Positions 29,008-37,686 of a DNA stretch of 64,000 nucleotides are shown one piece after another. Source of the stretch: Ktedonosporobacter rubrisoli (GTDB lineage Bacteria > Chloroflexota > Ktedonobacteria > Ktedonobacterales > Ktedonobacteraceae). Location of the stretch: contig NZ_CP035758.1 of the NCBI RefSeq assembly GCF_004208415.1, forward strand, positions 10,602,001-10,666,000, read 5' to 3'. Both the position numbers and the translations under genes were made by a program. Under the pieces are notes generated by a model, which searched no databases, had not been told where the DNA came from, and saw only the letters and a program-made list of their open reading frames with translations. Numbering within the stretch: position 1 is the first letter of the stretch; the number at the start of each line of letters is the position of its first letter.

Positions 29008-29403
29008 TCAAGCCGCGCGCTGGAATATGGCTGGTGAGCTGTCAAAAGAGGTGGGGATGACAGGGACTGCAAGGCAGCGCTCATCACAGAACCCAAAACC
29101 AATCCATTGCCCCAACATTTGCGCCACATCCGAGAGACCTTTGAGCAAAAAGCTTTGTCCAGGCACCTGACCGGTTAGGCGCAGGACCAGCAGAGCAATG
29201 GCAAAGAGGCCGATATAGCCGCCAACTATCCAGATACCCCAGCGTTCAAGTTGAGGACTACGAGCAAGCGCATCACCGTGAAGGAGGGGAGCGTGTGCTC
29301 CGAGGGGCGAGGCTTGCCCGCTCCGTTCATTACTCCTCGCTGCTTCTTGAGCACGAGGTAGCCAGTCAGCCGCCTTAGGGACCTGTCTTGGACCTTGCAT
29401 CAT
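29008..29403 (-). CDS. Small hypothetical membrane protein
   Basis: About 131 residues. The N-terminal half is polar (rich in Pro, Arg, Ala, Ser), followed by one membrane helix, I-W-I-V-G-G-Y-I-G-L-F-A-I-A-L-L-V-L, at about 58-78, and a short Cys-containing C-terminal part. Two ATGs in tandem follow GGAGATG. No family recognised. The composition fits a real gene, but the ribosome site is only fair. Confidence 0.4.
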   Translation of the reverse strand: MMQGPRQVPKAADWLPRAQEAARSNERSGQASPLGAHAPLLHGDALARSPQLERWGIWIVGGYIGLFAIALLVLRLTGQVPGQSFLLKGLSDVAQMLGQWIGFGFCDERCLAVPVIPTSFDSSPAIFQRAA

Positions 29404-29983
29404 ACACGAGCATCTCCTTTTCGAACATTTCCAGGGGGTGCAGCCTCACAGAAAGACTTCTGTGGAAGGAGAAGAGTGACACGGTGTGATCAGGATAGAT
29501 TACCGGAGCTCGTCATGCGCGTTTCTCGACTGGGAAGAGAGCATTTTCTTGTTCCGCATATAGAACATCTCTAGATGCAGTTAAAGCTGTATCCTGTTCC
29601 TTCAAAACAAGGCAAGCATGCTCATTCTAGATGAACTATCTTTGATTCAGGTAATTTTTCTGTTACTCTTTTCCTATTTTTTAGTACTTTCTATAAGATA
29701 AAACTATTCCTACTTGCTTATCAACAGGCAGCTTGATATAATGTGTGGCGCATGATCAAAAAAAGCTAGCGCTTGACCATGGCTTAGAAATTTTTTATGA
29801 TAATATATACGAACTATATTTATATGAATGAAAAATTCATAAAAGCAGTGTTTGTCAAAGTACTTGCTCCAGATGAATGTCCTTATATCAGCATTGCAAT
29901 TCAGGACCATTATGAGGGAGGGGCATGGTATGCTCTCCCTTGAGCACCAGCTGACCACATCTCGGATGAAGGAGTCATCAGCA
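29404..29983. other. Intergenic region before the ABC transporter genes
   Basis: Between two divergent genes. It holds a small hairpin (CACAGAA/TTCTGTG, 29449-29466) and the promoter at 29714-29742. The leader from the promoter to the permease start is about 240 nt. I looked for the conserved parts of a TPP riboswitch and did not find them. Confidence 0.5.
29714..29742 (+). promoter_or_regulatory. Predicted sigma-70 promoter of the ABC transporter genes
   Basis: TTGCTT (29714-29719) and a consensus TATAAT (29737-29742) are separated by 17 bp and point toward the permease gene. Confidence 0.55.
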
Positions 29984-30742
29984 ATGAAGCCATCACCGCT
30001 TGCGCGCAACGTTCCCGCATTCCTGTTGGCCTTGCTGTTGCTGCTGCTGTGGGAAGGCTACGTCCGTCTCAGGCAAGTTAGTAGCCTCATCCTTCCAACT
30101 CCAGATGCTATCCTTGCCGCTTTGCTGGCCAACTGGGATATTCTGCTGGGACATACGATTCAGACCACTCTGGAAACGGTCATCGGCATCCTTGTGGCTG
30201 TTGCTCTCGGTCTTGCGCTCGCTCTCTGGCTGGATCTTGCTCCTGCCTGCCGCCGCGCCGTCTACCCCCTTCTGATTGTCTCACAAACCATTCCGATGAT
30301 TGCACTGGCTCCGCTGCTGTTGCTCTGGTTTGGGTTTGGCTTCCTCCCCAAACTGCTGGTCGTCGTACTCTATTGCTTTTTTCCCATCATCGTGGCCTGT
30401 CTCGATGGGCTGGAAAGTACACCTCCAGAGCTGATGCGCTTGCTCAAAAGTATGCACGCCACCCGATGGCAAACGCTCTGGCTGGTCCGCTTGCCAGGGG
30501 CGATGCCGTCCTTTTTTTCTGGCCTGCGCATTGCTGCCACCTATAGTGTGACCGCCGCAATTTTCGGGGAATACGTCGGAGCTTTCCAGGGATTAGGGAT
30601 CTATATGCAAACGTCGGCCAATGCCCATGCCACGGTACTAGTCTTTGCAGCCCTGGTTGTGACAGCTGTCCTCAGCTTGCTGCTCTTTGGGCTGGCCTCG
30701 CTTTTAGCACACCTGGCTCTGCCATGGCAGGCGAAAACGTGA
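29984..30742 (+). CDS. ABC transporter permease, ThiX/SsuC-like
   Basis: About 252 residues with six likely membrane helices. It carries the permease signature near G-A-M-P-S-F-F-S-G-L-R-I-A-A-T and E-Y-V-G-A-F-Q-G-L-G, where the ATPase docks. It belongs to the nitrate/sulfonate/thiamine-precursor permease group. The next gene is a ThiY-like binding protein, so the substrate is probably a thiamine pyrimidine precursor such as HMP or a formylated derivative. ATG 29984 follows GAAGGAG; ATG 29930, after GGGAGGGG, is a real alternative adding 18 residues. No ATPase gene is adjacent, so the transporter would need one from elsewhere. Confidence 0.9.
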   Translation: MKPSPLARNVPAFLLALLLLLLWEGYVRLRQVSSLILPTPDAILAALLANWDILLGHTIQTTLETVIGILVAVALGLALALWLDLAPACRRAVYPLLIVSQTIPMIALAPLLLLWFGFGFLPKLLVVVLYCFFPIIVACLDGLESTPPELMRLLKSMHATRWQTLWLVRLPGAMPSFFSGLRIAATYSVTAAIFGEYVGAFQGLGIYMQTSANAHATVLVFAALVVTAVLSLLLFGLASLLAHLALPWQAKT

Positions 30743-30829
30743 GGCGCAGTCAGATGATTTCCTGCGCCTGCGCTCAGTGGTGTGTTGCAGCATACGCCGT
30801 CAGTCTCGTTGTTAAAGGAGGTTAGGCCT

Positions 30830-31873
30830 ATGAACATACGCAGATCCATCTTGATCGCTGGGATCGTTACGCTGGTCCTCCTGGTGGTGATTGGCGCTTT
30901 TCTCTGGCAGCGTTCACACCTGCCAGAAGGGAGCACCAGCCCCGGAAATGCCAAAGCGCTTACAAAGTTGCGCCTGGCCTTAGATTTCACGCCCAATCCC
31001 AATCATACGGGGATCTACGTAGCGCTGCAGAAAGGGTGGTATCAGCAGGCAGGCATTGATCTGGAGATCCTCCCATTTTCCCCCAATGCCTTCCCTGATG
31101 TCTTGGTCACTACCGGCAAAGCTGATATTGCCATCAGTTCCACAGAATCTGTGGTCCTGGATGATGCGCAAGGACAAAAAATTATCTCTATTGCGGGCAT
31201 CACCGCTCATAACACCTCGCTGTTGGTGACACGTGCCGACTCAGCCGCCAAGCGTCCGCGTGATCTGGATGGCAAGATCTACGGAGGCTATGGAGCACCA
31301 TATGAACAGCCCATCGTCTCAGCTGTTATTCGACATGATGGGGGAAAAGGAACCTTCAAAAATGTGACCTTGGGAACCGATGCCATTCAAGCGCTGGCGA
31401 GTCATCAGATTGATTTCGCCTGGGTGTTCGGCCTGGACGTGGTGCAAGCCGAGCAGCAAGGAGTCAAGTTGAAAACGTTTCCCGTGACCCAATATGGCAT
31501 TCCTGATTACTACGCACCAACCTTGGTGACGAGTACAGAAACGATGCAGCAGCAAGCAGCGTTGCTTACCCGGTTTATGCATGTTACCCAGCGCGGCTAT
31601 GCCTTTGCCCAGACCCACCCACAAGAGGCGGCCAGATTGCTCATTCAGGCCGCGCCCAAAGGAACATTTCCGAGCGAGGCGCAGGTCGAGCCAGAGCAGC
31701 GCTATGTGAGCCCTCTCTACGCGGATGGGACAAAATGGGGCGTGCAGCGCTCCGAAGCCTGGAAGGACTATACAAATTTTATCTTGCAGACTGGCTCGGT
31801 CAAGGATGCCGCTGGCAAGCCTGTGGACCATCTGGAAAGCACTACCCTCTATACCAATGCGTTTGTGCAATAA
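30830..31873 (+). CDS. ABC substrate-binding protein, ThiY/NMT1-like
   Basis: About 347 residues from ATG 30830, which follows the strong ribosome site AAAGGAGG. An N-terminal membrane segment (I-L-I-A-G-I-V-T-L-V-L-L-V-V-I-G-A-F-L), without a clear lipobox Cys, anchors or exports it. The family pattern L-D-F-T-P-N-P-N-H-T-G-I-Y-V-A and G-W-Y-Q-Q-A-G-I-D-L-E-I is typical of NMT1/THI5-type pyrimidine-binding proteins, with G-Y-G-A-P-Y-E-Q later. It should bind the thiamine precursor outside the membrane and deliver it to the permease encoded 87 bp upstream. Confidence 0.9.
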   Translation: MNIRRSILIAGIVTLVLLVVIGAFLWQRSHLPEGSTSPGNAKALTKLRLALDFTPNPNHTGIYVALQKGWYQQAGIDLEILPFSPNAFPDVLVTTGKADIAISSTESVVLDDAQGQKIISIAGITAHNTSLLVTRADSAAKRPRDLDGKIYGGYGAPYEQPIVSAVIRHDGGKGTFKNVTLGTDAIQALASHQIDFAWVFGLDVVQAEQQGVKLKTFPVTQYGIPDYYAPTLVTSTETMQQQAALLTRFMHVTQRGYAFAQTHPQEAARLLIQAAPKGTFPSEAQVEPEQRYVSPLYADGTKWGVQRSEAWKDYTNFILQTGSVKDAAGKPVDHLESTTLYTNAFVQ

Positions 31874-32453
31874 GACCAACAAGTTCTTGCTCAGTGTCTA
31901 GGGAAGAACATTAGCTGCAGGGACCTGCTGGATGGGCAGCTTCAGGTGCTCACAGGAGGTTCCGACCAGCATCTCCCCTTGGTTCTTTAGGGACAAACGC
32001 ACCGGAACGTTCCTATATTACTGCCCTCTATCATGTGTTGTCTTGATAAAGTGATAAAGAGGCGGGAAGAGAACAACGAATATCTGGACGCTGAATGCGA
32101 ATGCGTTTCCGTACTATGCGAGCCAGGATAGTATCGGAATGAGCGAAGAAGCTATACAAATGTCGAGGCTTAAAAGTAAGCAATTGGTGATTGATGAGCA
32201 AGAAATACTATGTGCATATAGATGCATTATCTTCTGCATTGTGCAAGATACATTTTAATCTATATTAATGTGTTTCTTGTATACAGGAACCCAATACACG
32301 GTTTTTATCTTATCATAGATATATAGAAAAATGCAATTTGAATCGATTGGAGCATCACATGCTGGATAGGATGTAATTATATTTCCATCGTTTCTATCAT
32401 GCGTCGAACGAACGATCAATAGAAGGCATGAATAGAAAAAGAACAATCAACAT
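31874..32453. other. Gap with nothing I can identify
   Basis: About 580 bp. The second half is AT-rich. No open frame with a ribosome site, no clear terminator hairpin and no RNA gene was seen. Confidence 0.4.
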
Positions 32454-32894
32454 GTGTGCAAACTTCTTGAAACGCGAGAGGATTATCATAACCATTATGG
32501 GCGATTGCTGAAAGAATCGTTTGCCAAATGCTGGTCAGGCACAACTCTACATATTAAAGATGGGGAACATATTATTATGATCAACCCGGAACATCATATC
32601 TCACGTCGGACCTTTACCATTGCACACGAATTTGGACATCTTGCTCTTTCTCACCGACCTATTACTATTACTGATGACGGCTTGCCCCTCTCCCGCTATA
32701 GTGATGAACAAGAGTTAGAAGCTCACAGCTATGGGTTAGCGTTTCTCATGCCATACGCACCTCTTCTGCAAATGCTTAAACAAGGTGCATCTGTACAAAG
32801 TCTTGCGTACCATTACGGGATCAGTACTGCTGCCACTGAGATGAGAATAAAAATAACAGGTCTCTGGGACCTGATAAAGAAAAAAGGCGGCTAG
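32454..32894 (+). CDS. ImmA/IrrE-family metallopeptidase
   Basis: About 146 residues. The zinc motif I-A-H-E-F-G-H-L-A-L is followed downstream by E-L-E-A-H-S-Y-G-L-A-F-L-M-P, with the third-ligand glutamate. This is the signature of ImmA/IrrE peptidases, which usually cleave a partner XRE-type repressor to derepress mobile or stress genes. The start is unsure: GTG 32454 has no clear ribosome site and a stop precedes it at 32433-32435, so the N-terminus may be slightly short. No XRE repressor gene is adjacent. A second, broken member of the family is at 60941-61480. Confidence 0.8.
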   Translation: MCKLLETREDYHNHYGRLLKESFAKCWSGTTLHIKDGEHIIMINPEHHISRRTFTIAHEFGHLALSHRPITITDDGLPLSRYSDEQELEAHSYGLAFLMPYAPLLQMLKQGASVQSLAYHYGISTAATEMRIKITGLWDLIKKKGG

Positions 32895-33120
32895 CCTTTC
32901 TTTAAAAGACTTTATGTGCCAAAAACCTCCCAATATATCATGTTAACTATAATCATTTTAGTACCCCATTGCATCACGAGAAGTATGTGACACCCCGAAT
33001 TTTGCGGAAAGAGCTTTGCCAAGAGTGGAGCTAGCCAAAGGGAAACTATCTGCGATAGAATGAAAGCGGACCAAACAAACGAGCCTCAGCCTATCAAAGC
33101 CACGTTTCCATAGAGGGAGA

Positions 33121-33477
33121 CTATGGATCAGGAGTAAGGAGATATCCCTGTTGATCCACTAGGAGATCTCGCCATTGGTTTGTGTTAATCCACTCTACCG
33201 GATTGTCTACGAGAAACTGTTCATAAATAGCTATCTCCTTTTTCATCTCTTCTCGCTGTTGTTCGTTGCTCTCTTCATCTATGAGTAAATTCTTTGCAAC
33301 AGCTATAGCATCTTCTATAAATTGATGGACTACAGGCATACGGTTTGAGCGACAAAGACAGTAGGCAATGTATCGGTACGCATTGTACTCCCCTCCCTCC
33401 TTAGGAGACATGGTGTCTCTGAAGGTTGTATATCGCTGCACTACAGCTCTGGATATTGGTACAGCTGTTTCACCCAT
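33121..33477 (-). CDS. Hypothetical 118-residue protein
   Basis: Not recognised. ATG 33477 follows an excellent ribosome site (GAGGAGG), which supports a real gene. It is soluble and mostly helical, with a Cys pair in A-Y-C-L-C-R, a Glu-rich helix (E-E-S-N-E-Q-Q-R-E-E-M-K-K-E) and aromatic residues near the end (P-V-E-W-I-N-T-N-Q-W-R-D-L-L). It lies between the ImmA-like gene and the restriction-modification gene, so a defence-related role is possible but unproven. Confidence 0.6.
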   Translation of the reverse strand: MGETAVPISRAVVQRYTTFRDTMSPKEGGEYNAYRYIAYCLCRSNRMPVVHQFIEDAIAVAKNLLIDEESNEQQREEMKKEIAIYEQFLVDNPVEWINTNQWRDLLVDQQGYLLTPDP

Positions 33478-34082
33478 GTTTTCCTCCTCAAAGTAGAAGA
33501 TTTAGGTACGAGAGAAGTTCGTGCCTTAGATAATTATCTGTTGCTTCCGACATGATGTAAGAAGTAATGAACATAGCAAAATGAAGATACAAATTATCAT
33601 TGTTGCGCGATATATAACAGATAATACAGAGAAATTTAGCGAGTATACATAAAACTCATACAGAAGTACCAAGGGTTTTGTACATCTTCTTTTATCATTT
33701 CTAGTTTCAGCCAGCGAAGAACACGTGAATCTTTAAATAGAACGTTTGTTTGTTGAAAAGTTTTCTATCTACTCTTATACTCTATATATGACATAATCAT
33801 AATATTCATTTCCTGTAACCGCTCTTCCTTCACTATAGAGTAATGTAACTTGTGACTTCTAAGCACTTTAGGGGTTAGAGAAGGAGTGTGAAATGTGAGC
33901 ATTGCTGGACCTCATGTATTTGTCTCACGACTCTATTTTTGTTGGACTGATTTTTTGTGGCATCGGTGCCCCCTTCATACTATCCCTCCTCCCGAGAAAG
34001 TACCAGCCTTTCATCTTTGACCAGAGAATACGAGCTGGCAGTATTATGAAAGATATCTCACCTACTTGGAGGAAAAGAAGCA
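33478..34082. other. Intergenic region before the restriction-modification gene
   Basis: AT-rich. It holds one 73-codon frame (33902-34123) with a hydrophobic segment but a poor start, which I do not call. The only clear signal is the ribosome site GGAGG just before 34083. It probably contains the promoter of that gene. Confidence 0.4.
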
Positions 34083-37000
34083 ATGAGAGAAGGGTTGATG
34101 CGCAGCTATCTCAGGCATCTTGAAATATACTACACACTAGGTCGCGCAACAGAAATAAGCTATCGCTCAGCCTTACAGAAATTATTGGAAGAATTACTTT
34201 CTCCCGTCTCCATCAGAGCGCTAAATGAACCCAAACGTGAGAAATGTGGTGCTCCAGATTATGCAGTGTTGCGAGAGGATGGTCAAGGCTACCTTACTAT
34301 TGGCCATGTTGAGACAAAAAACATTGGCACTTCGCTTGATATGGTCGAATGTACCGACCAGATGAGTCGTTATTTACGTGCAATTGACAACCTCGTGCTC
34401 ACGAATTATCTGGAGTTTCGCTGGTATGTCAAAGGCGAAAGACGCATGGTAGCTCAACTAGCTACACTGCAAGGAAGTAAATCACTCCTCTTACAAAAGT
34501 CAGGCCCGAAGAATGCAGGTGATCTTCTCTGTAGTTTTCTTGAACATCATGCGGAGATGGTTTATGACCCCAAAGACTTGGCTGCACGCATGGCACGGCT
34601 GGCACACATCATCCGCGATATAATTGTAGCAGCCCTTGAAGAGAACGAGGTTTCTAATATTGTAAGGGAGCTATACGAGGCATTCAAGAGCATTCTTATT
34701 CCTGATCAGCCTATCACTGAATTTGCCGATATGTTTGCCCAAACACTGGTTTATGGTATCTTTGCAGCACGCTGTAACTACAAAAGCAAAAAGCTCTTTC
34801 GACGTGAAGATGCAGCAAAAGCCATTCCTCGTTCTAACCCATTTCTCCGCGACCTTTTTACTCTCATAGATGCAAAGATTGACGATGAACCATTTGCAGG
34901 CTTTATAGACGAATTAGTACAGTTATTGGCTGTCGCTGATATGGATGCACTATTTGCTAGTTTTGGTCAACTTACACGCCAAGAAGATCCTATTATCCAT
35001 TTCTATGAAACATTTCTTTCCGAGTATGATCCTCAACTCCGTGAATTGCGCGGTATCTATTACACTCCAACACCGATTGTTTCTTATATAGTTCGCTCAG
35101 TCGATTATCTACTCCGTAAACATTTTGAGTGCTCAGATGGACTTGCGGATACGTCAACTATTCAGTATACCTATATTGACGAGCTTAGAGAGCGGCAGAT
35201 TGCATACTCACCTCGTGTGCTTATCCTCGATCCTGCATGTGGCACAGGTACATTCCTGTATGCTATTATCAATTATATCCGCCAAATGTACCGTCAGATG
35301 GGCAATGCAGGCATGTGGTCGGGGTATGTCCATGAACACTTATTGCCTCGTCTCTTTGGTTTTGAACTTATGATGGCTCCCTATGTCGTTGCGCATCTAA
35401 AGTTAGGTATGCAATTGGCTGCACTTGATCTCCCAGTAGAAGAAAGAGACGACTGGACATACACATTTGAGAGTGGGGAGCGCTTGGGCCTCTATCTTAC
35501 TAATACACTGGAACAAAGACTGAGTCGTTCTAAGCTATTGCTAGGTAGTTTTATCTCGGATGAGGCCAATGCTGCCGCGAAAGTCAAAAGCGATTATCCA
35601 GTCATGGTGATAATTGGTAATCCTCCTTACTCAGGTCATTCGGCGAATGATGGACCTTGGATTACAAACTTGCTACATGGTATTGATACTCAATCGAATA
35701 ACAAGAAGGAATACGCTAAATTAGCGATGCAGAAAGTGGGAAATTACTTTGCCGTTGATGAAGGACCGCTCCACGAGAAGAATCCTAAGTGGCTCAATGA
35801 TGACTATGTTAAGTTTATTCGCTTTGCCCAATGGCGCATTGAGCAAACAGGTTATGGCATTCTCGCTTTTGTTACGAACCACGGTTATCTGGATAACCCT
35901 ACATTTAGGGGAATGCGCCAAAGTTTAATGCACAGCTTTGATGAGATTTATGTTCTCGATTTACATGGCAGTAGCAAGAGAAACGAACTATTTTCACATG
36001 GTGTGAAAGACGAAAATGTCTTTGATATCCAGACAGGGGTGGCAATTGGTATATTTGTGAAGCAGCAAGTGGAAAATAGCAAAAATAAAATATGTAAGGT
36101 ATATCACGCACATTTGTGGGGAGCGCGTGATAGAGAGCAAGTATCTAATCAAGATCAGCCGCCTCTCGTCGGTAAATATCCCTGGCTCTTAACTCATGAC
36201 ATAACAACGACAGGATGGGTGCAACTTTCTCCTGAAGCTCCTTTTTACTTATTTGTTCCACAAGAAAGCAACAGGAACTTACGTATGGAATACGAAAGAG
36301 GGAAAAAACTGACAGAGATAATGCCAGTCAACGTTCTTGGTTTCCAGACGCATCGTGATCATTTTGCTGTAGATTTTGATGAAGACAGTTTATACAATCG
36401 CATATCCGAAATGCTAGAAACACGCATATCTGATAAGGAATATACAGAGAAATATAAGCTCTCGAATAGTGCAAGCTGGCAGATCGCTGAAGCCCGCAAA
36501 GCGCTTCGTTCAGATAGAGATTGGCAAAAACATTTTCTTCGCTGTCTCTATAGGCCATTTGACTGGAGGTACTGTTATTTTAGCTATGTTGCTATGGACC
36601 GTCCTCGTCGAGAGTTATTGGAGCACGTTGCTGACAAAAGTAATCTATGCCTTCTAGCGTCACGGCAACAAGCCACAACTGGCTATAGGCATACCTGGGT
36701 TACAAGAGAAGTAGCCAATGATTGTGTCATTTCAACAACAAGCAGAGAAGCCAATCAGGCATTTCCCTTGTACCTCTACCCAAATAGGAAATCAGGAGAA
36801 CTCTTCGAGGCTGATGAACATATTCGTGTCTTGCAGAGCCGTCGTCCTAATCTATCATCTCCGTTTGTTACAGATCTGTCCAAGAAGATCTCTATGCAAT
36901 TTATTGGAGAGGGACAAGGGGATCTGCTGCAAAGTTTTGGGGCAGAAGACATCTTCCATTATATATATGCAATACTTCACTCACCAACGTACCGTATACG

Positions 37001-37448
37001 GTACTCTGAATTCCTTAAAATGGACTTTCCGCGCCTACCCGTGACTTCAGATGCAAATCTCTTTCGTAAATTATGTAGATTAGGAGACTTGCTGGTTGGT
37101 TTGCATCTCATGGAAAAAATAGGACAGGTTATAACCAGGTATCCTATAAAGGGAAACAATGTGGTTGAGAAAATAGAATATAAGGACCTCTCCAGTCGAC
37201 TCGAACAAGGATGTGTGTATATCAATAAAACTCAGTACTTTGAAGATGTACCACCAGAGGTATGGAAATTCCAAGTCGGAGGACATCAAGTTTGTCTGAG
37301 ATGGCTCAAATATCGTCAAGGTCGCTCTTTATCCTTTGATGATATTCAGCATTACCAACGAATAGTTGCCGCGTTGAGAGAAACCATCCAGGTCGTGGAA
37401 CGGATAGATGAAACCATTGAAGAGCAAGGGGGATGGCCTATTCGATAG
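34083..37448 (+). CDS. Single-chain restriction-modification enzyme (type IIG / type ISP-like)
   Basis: A 1121-residue protein. A PD-(D/E)xK nuclease lies at the N-terminus: P-D at 58-59, then H-V-E-T-K with Glu77 and Lys79. A helical linker follows, then an N6-adenine methyltransferase: motif I D-P-A-C-G-T-G-T-F at 383-391 and motif IV N-P-P-Y at 513-516. The C-terminal ~500 residues should be the target recognition domain. One polypeptide therefore cuts and methylates the same site. Classic type ISP enzymes also have a helicase between nuclease and methylase; I see none, so type IIG-like is the better description. ATG 34083 follows GGAGG. It lies alone, convergent with the NLR-like gene. 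Confidence 0.9.
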   Translation: MREGLMRSYLRHLEIYYTLGRATEISYRSALQKLLEELLSPVSIRALNEPKREKCGAPDYAVLREDGQGYLTIGHVETKNIGTSLDMVECTDQMSRYLRAIDNLVLTNYLEFRWYVKGERRMVAQLATLQGSKSLLLQKSGPKNAGDLLCSFLEHHAEMVYDPKDLAARMARLAHIIRDIIVAALEENEVSNIVRELYEAFKSILIPDQPITEFADMFAQTLVYGIFAARCNYKSKKLFRREDAAKAIPRSNPFLRDLFTLIDAKIDDEPFAGFIDELVQLLAVADMDALFASFGQLTRQEDPIIHFYETFLSEYDPQLRELRGIYYTPTPIVSYIVRSVDYLLRKHFECSDGLADTSTIQYTYIDELRERQIAYSPRVLILDPACGTGTFLYAIINYIRQMYRQMGNAGMWSGYVHEHLLPRLFGFELMMAPYVVAHLKLGMQLAALDLPVEERDDWTYTFESGERLGLYLTNTLEQRLSRSKLLLGSFISDEANAAAKVKSDYPVMVIIGNPPYSGHSANDGPWITNLLHGIDTQSNNKKEYAKLAMQKVGNYFAVDEGPLHEKNPKWLNDDYVKFIRFAQWRIEQTGYGILAFVTNHGYLDNPTFRGMRQSLMHSFDEIYVLDLHGSSKRNELFSHGVKDENVFDIQTGVAIGIFVKQQVENSKNKICKVYHAHLWGARDREQVSNQDQPPLVGKYPWLLTHDITTTGWVQLSPEAPFYLFVPQESNRNLRMEYERGKKLTEIMPVNVLGFQTHRDHFAVDFDEDSLYNRISEMLETRISDKEYTEKYKLSNSASWQIAEARKALRSDRDWQKHFLRCLYRPFDWRYCYFSYVAMDRPRRELLEHVADKSNLCLLASRQQATTGYRHTWVTREVANDCVISTTSREANQAFPLYLYPNRKSGELFEADEHIRVLQSRRPNLSSPFVTDLSKKISMQFIGEGQGDLLQSFGAEDIFHYIYAILHSPTYRIRYSEFLKMDFPRLPVTSDANLFRKLCRLGDLLVGLHLMEKIGQVITRYPIKGNNVVEKIEYKDLSSRLEQGCVYINKTQYFEDVPPEVWKFQVGGHQVCLRWLKYRQGRSLSFDDIQHYQRIVAALRETIQVVERIDETIEEQGGWPIR

Positions 37449-37571
37449 TTGCTACGCTCATAACGCTTCCAGTATTGTGCGTATCGCAACGAAAAACTGT
37501 TTGTGGCGATAGCAGAGAGGCTGCTCCACCCTCTTTAATGCGAGAAAGGGCCGCACTCACGTTGCCAAAAA

Positions 37572-37639
37572 CGTGGGAGGGGCAAGATCCCTCTGCCTGC
37601 GCCGGGTAGCCTGGGCAAGGTAGTCTTGCCCCTCCCACG
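37572..37639. terminator. Long perfect inverted repeat between convergent genes
   Basis: Arms CGTGGGAGGGGCAAGA (37572-37587) and TCTTGCCCCTCCCACG (37624-37639) match perfectly over 16 bp around a 36-base centre. It sits between the stops of two convergent genes, so it may end transcription from both sides. There is no T-run. GC-rich stem-loops of this kind could also be a dispersed repeat family. Confidence 0.55.
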
Positions 37640-37686
37640 CCCACCAAGAATGACCATAAGGCAGGCTCCTCATTTTGTCACTTCTG

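Noticed and set aside
29404-29983. Possible TPP riboswitch before the thiamine-type transporter
   Set aside because: The conserved CUGAGA and ACCUGA-type elements were not found; only a simple promoter and a small hairpin are visible.
33902-34123. 73-codon frame with a hydrophobic segment before the restriction-modification gene
   Set aside because: TTG start without a good ribosome site, overlap with the next gene, and a tail that is not protein-like.
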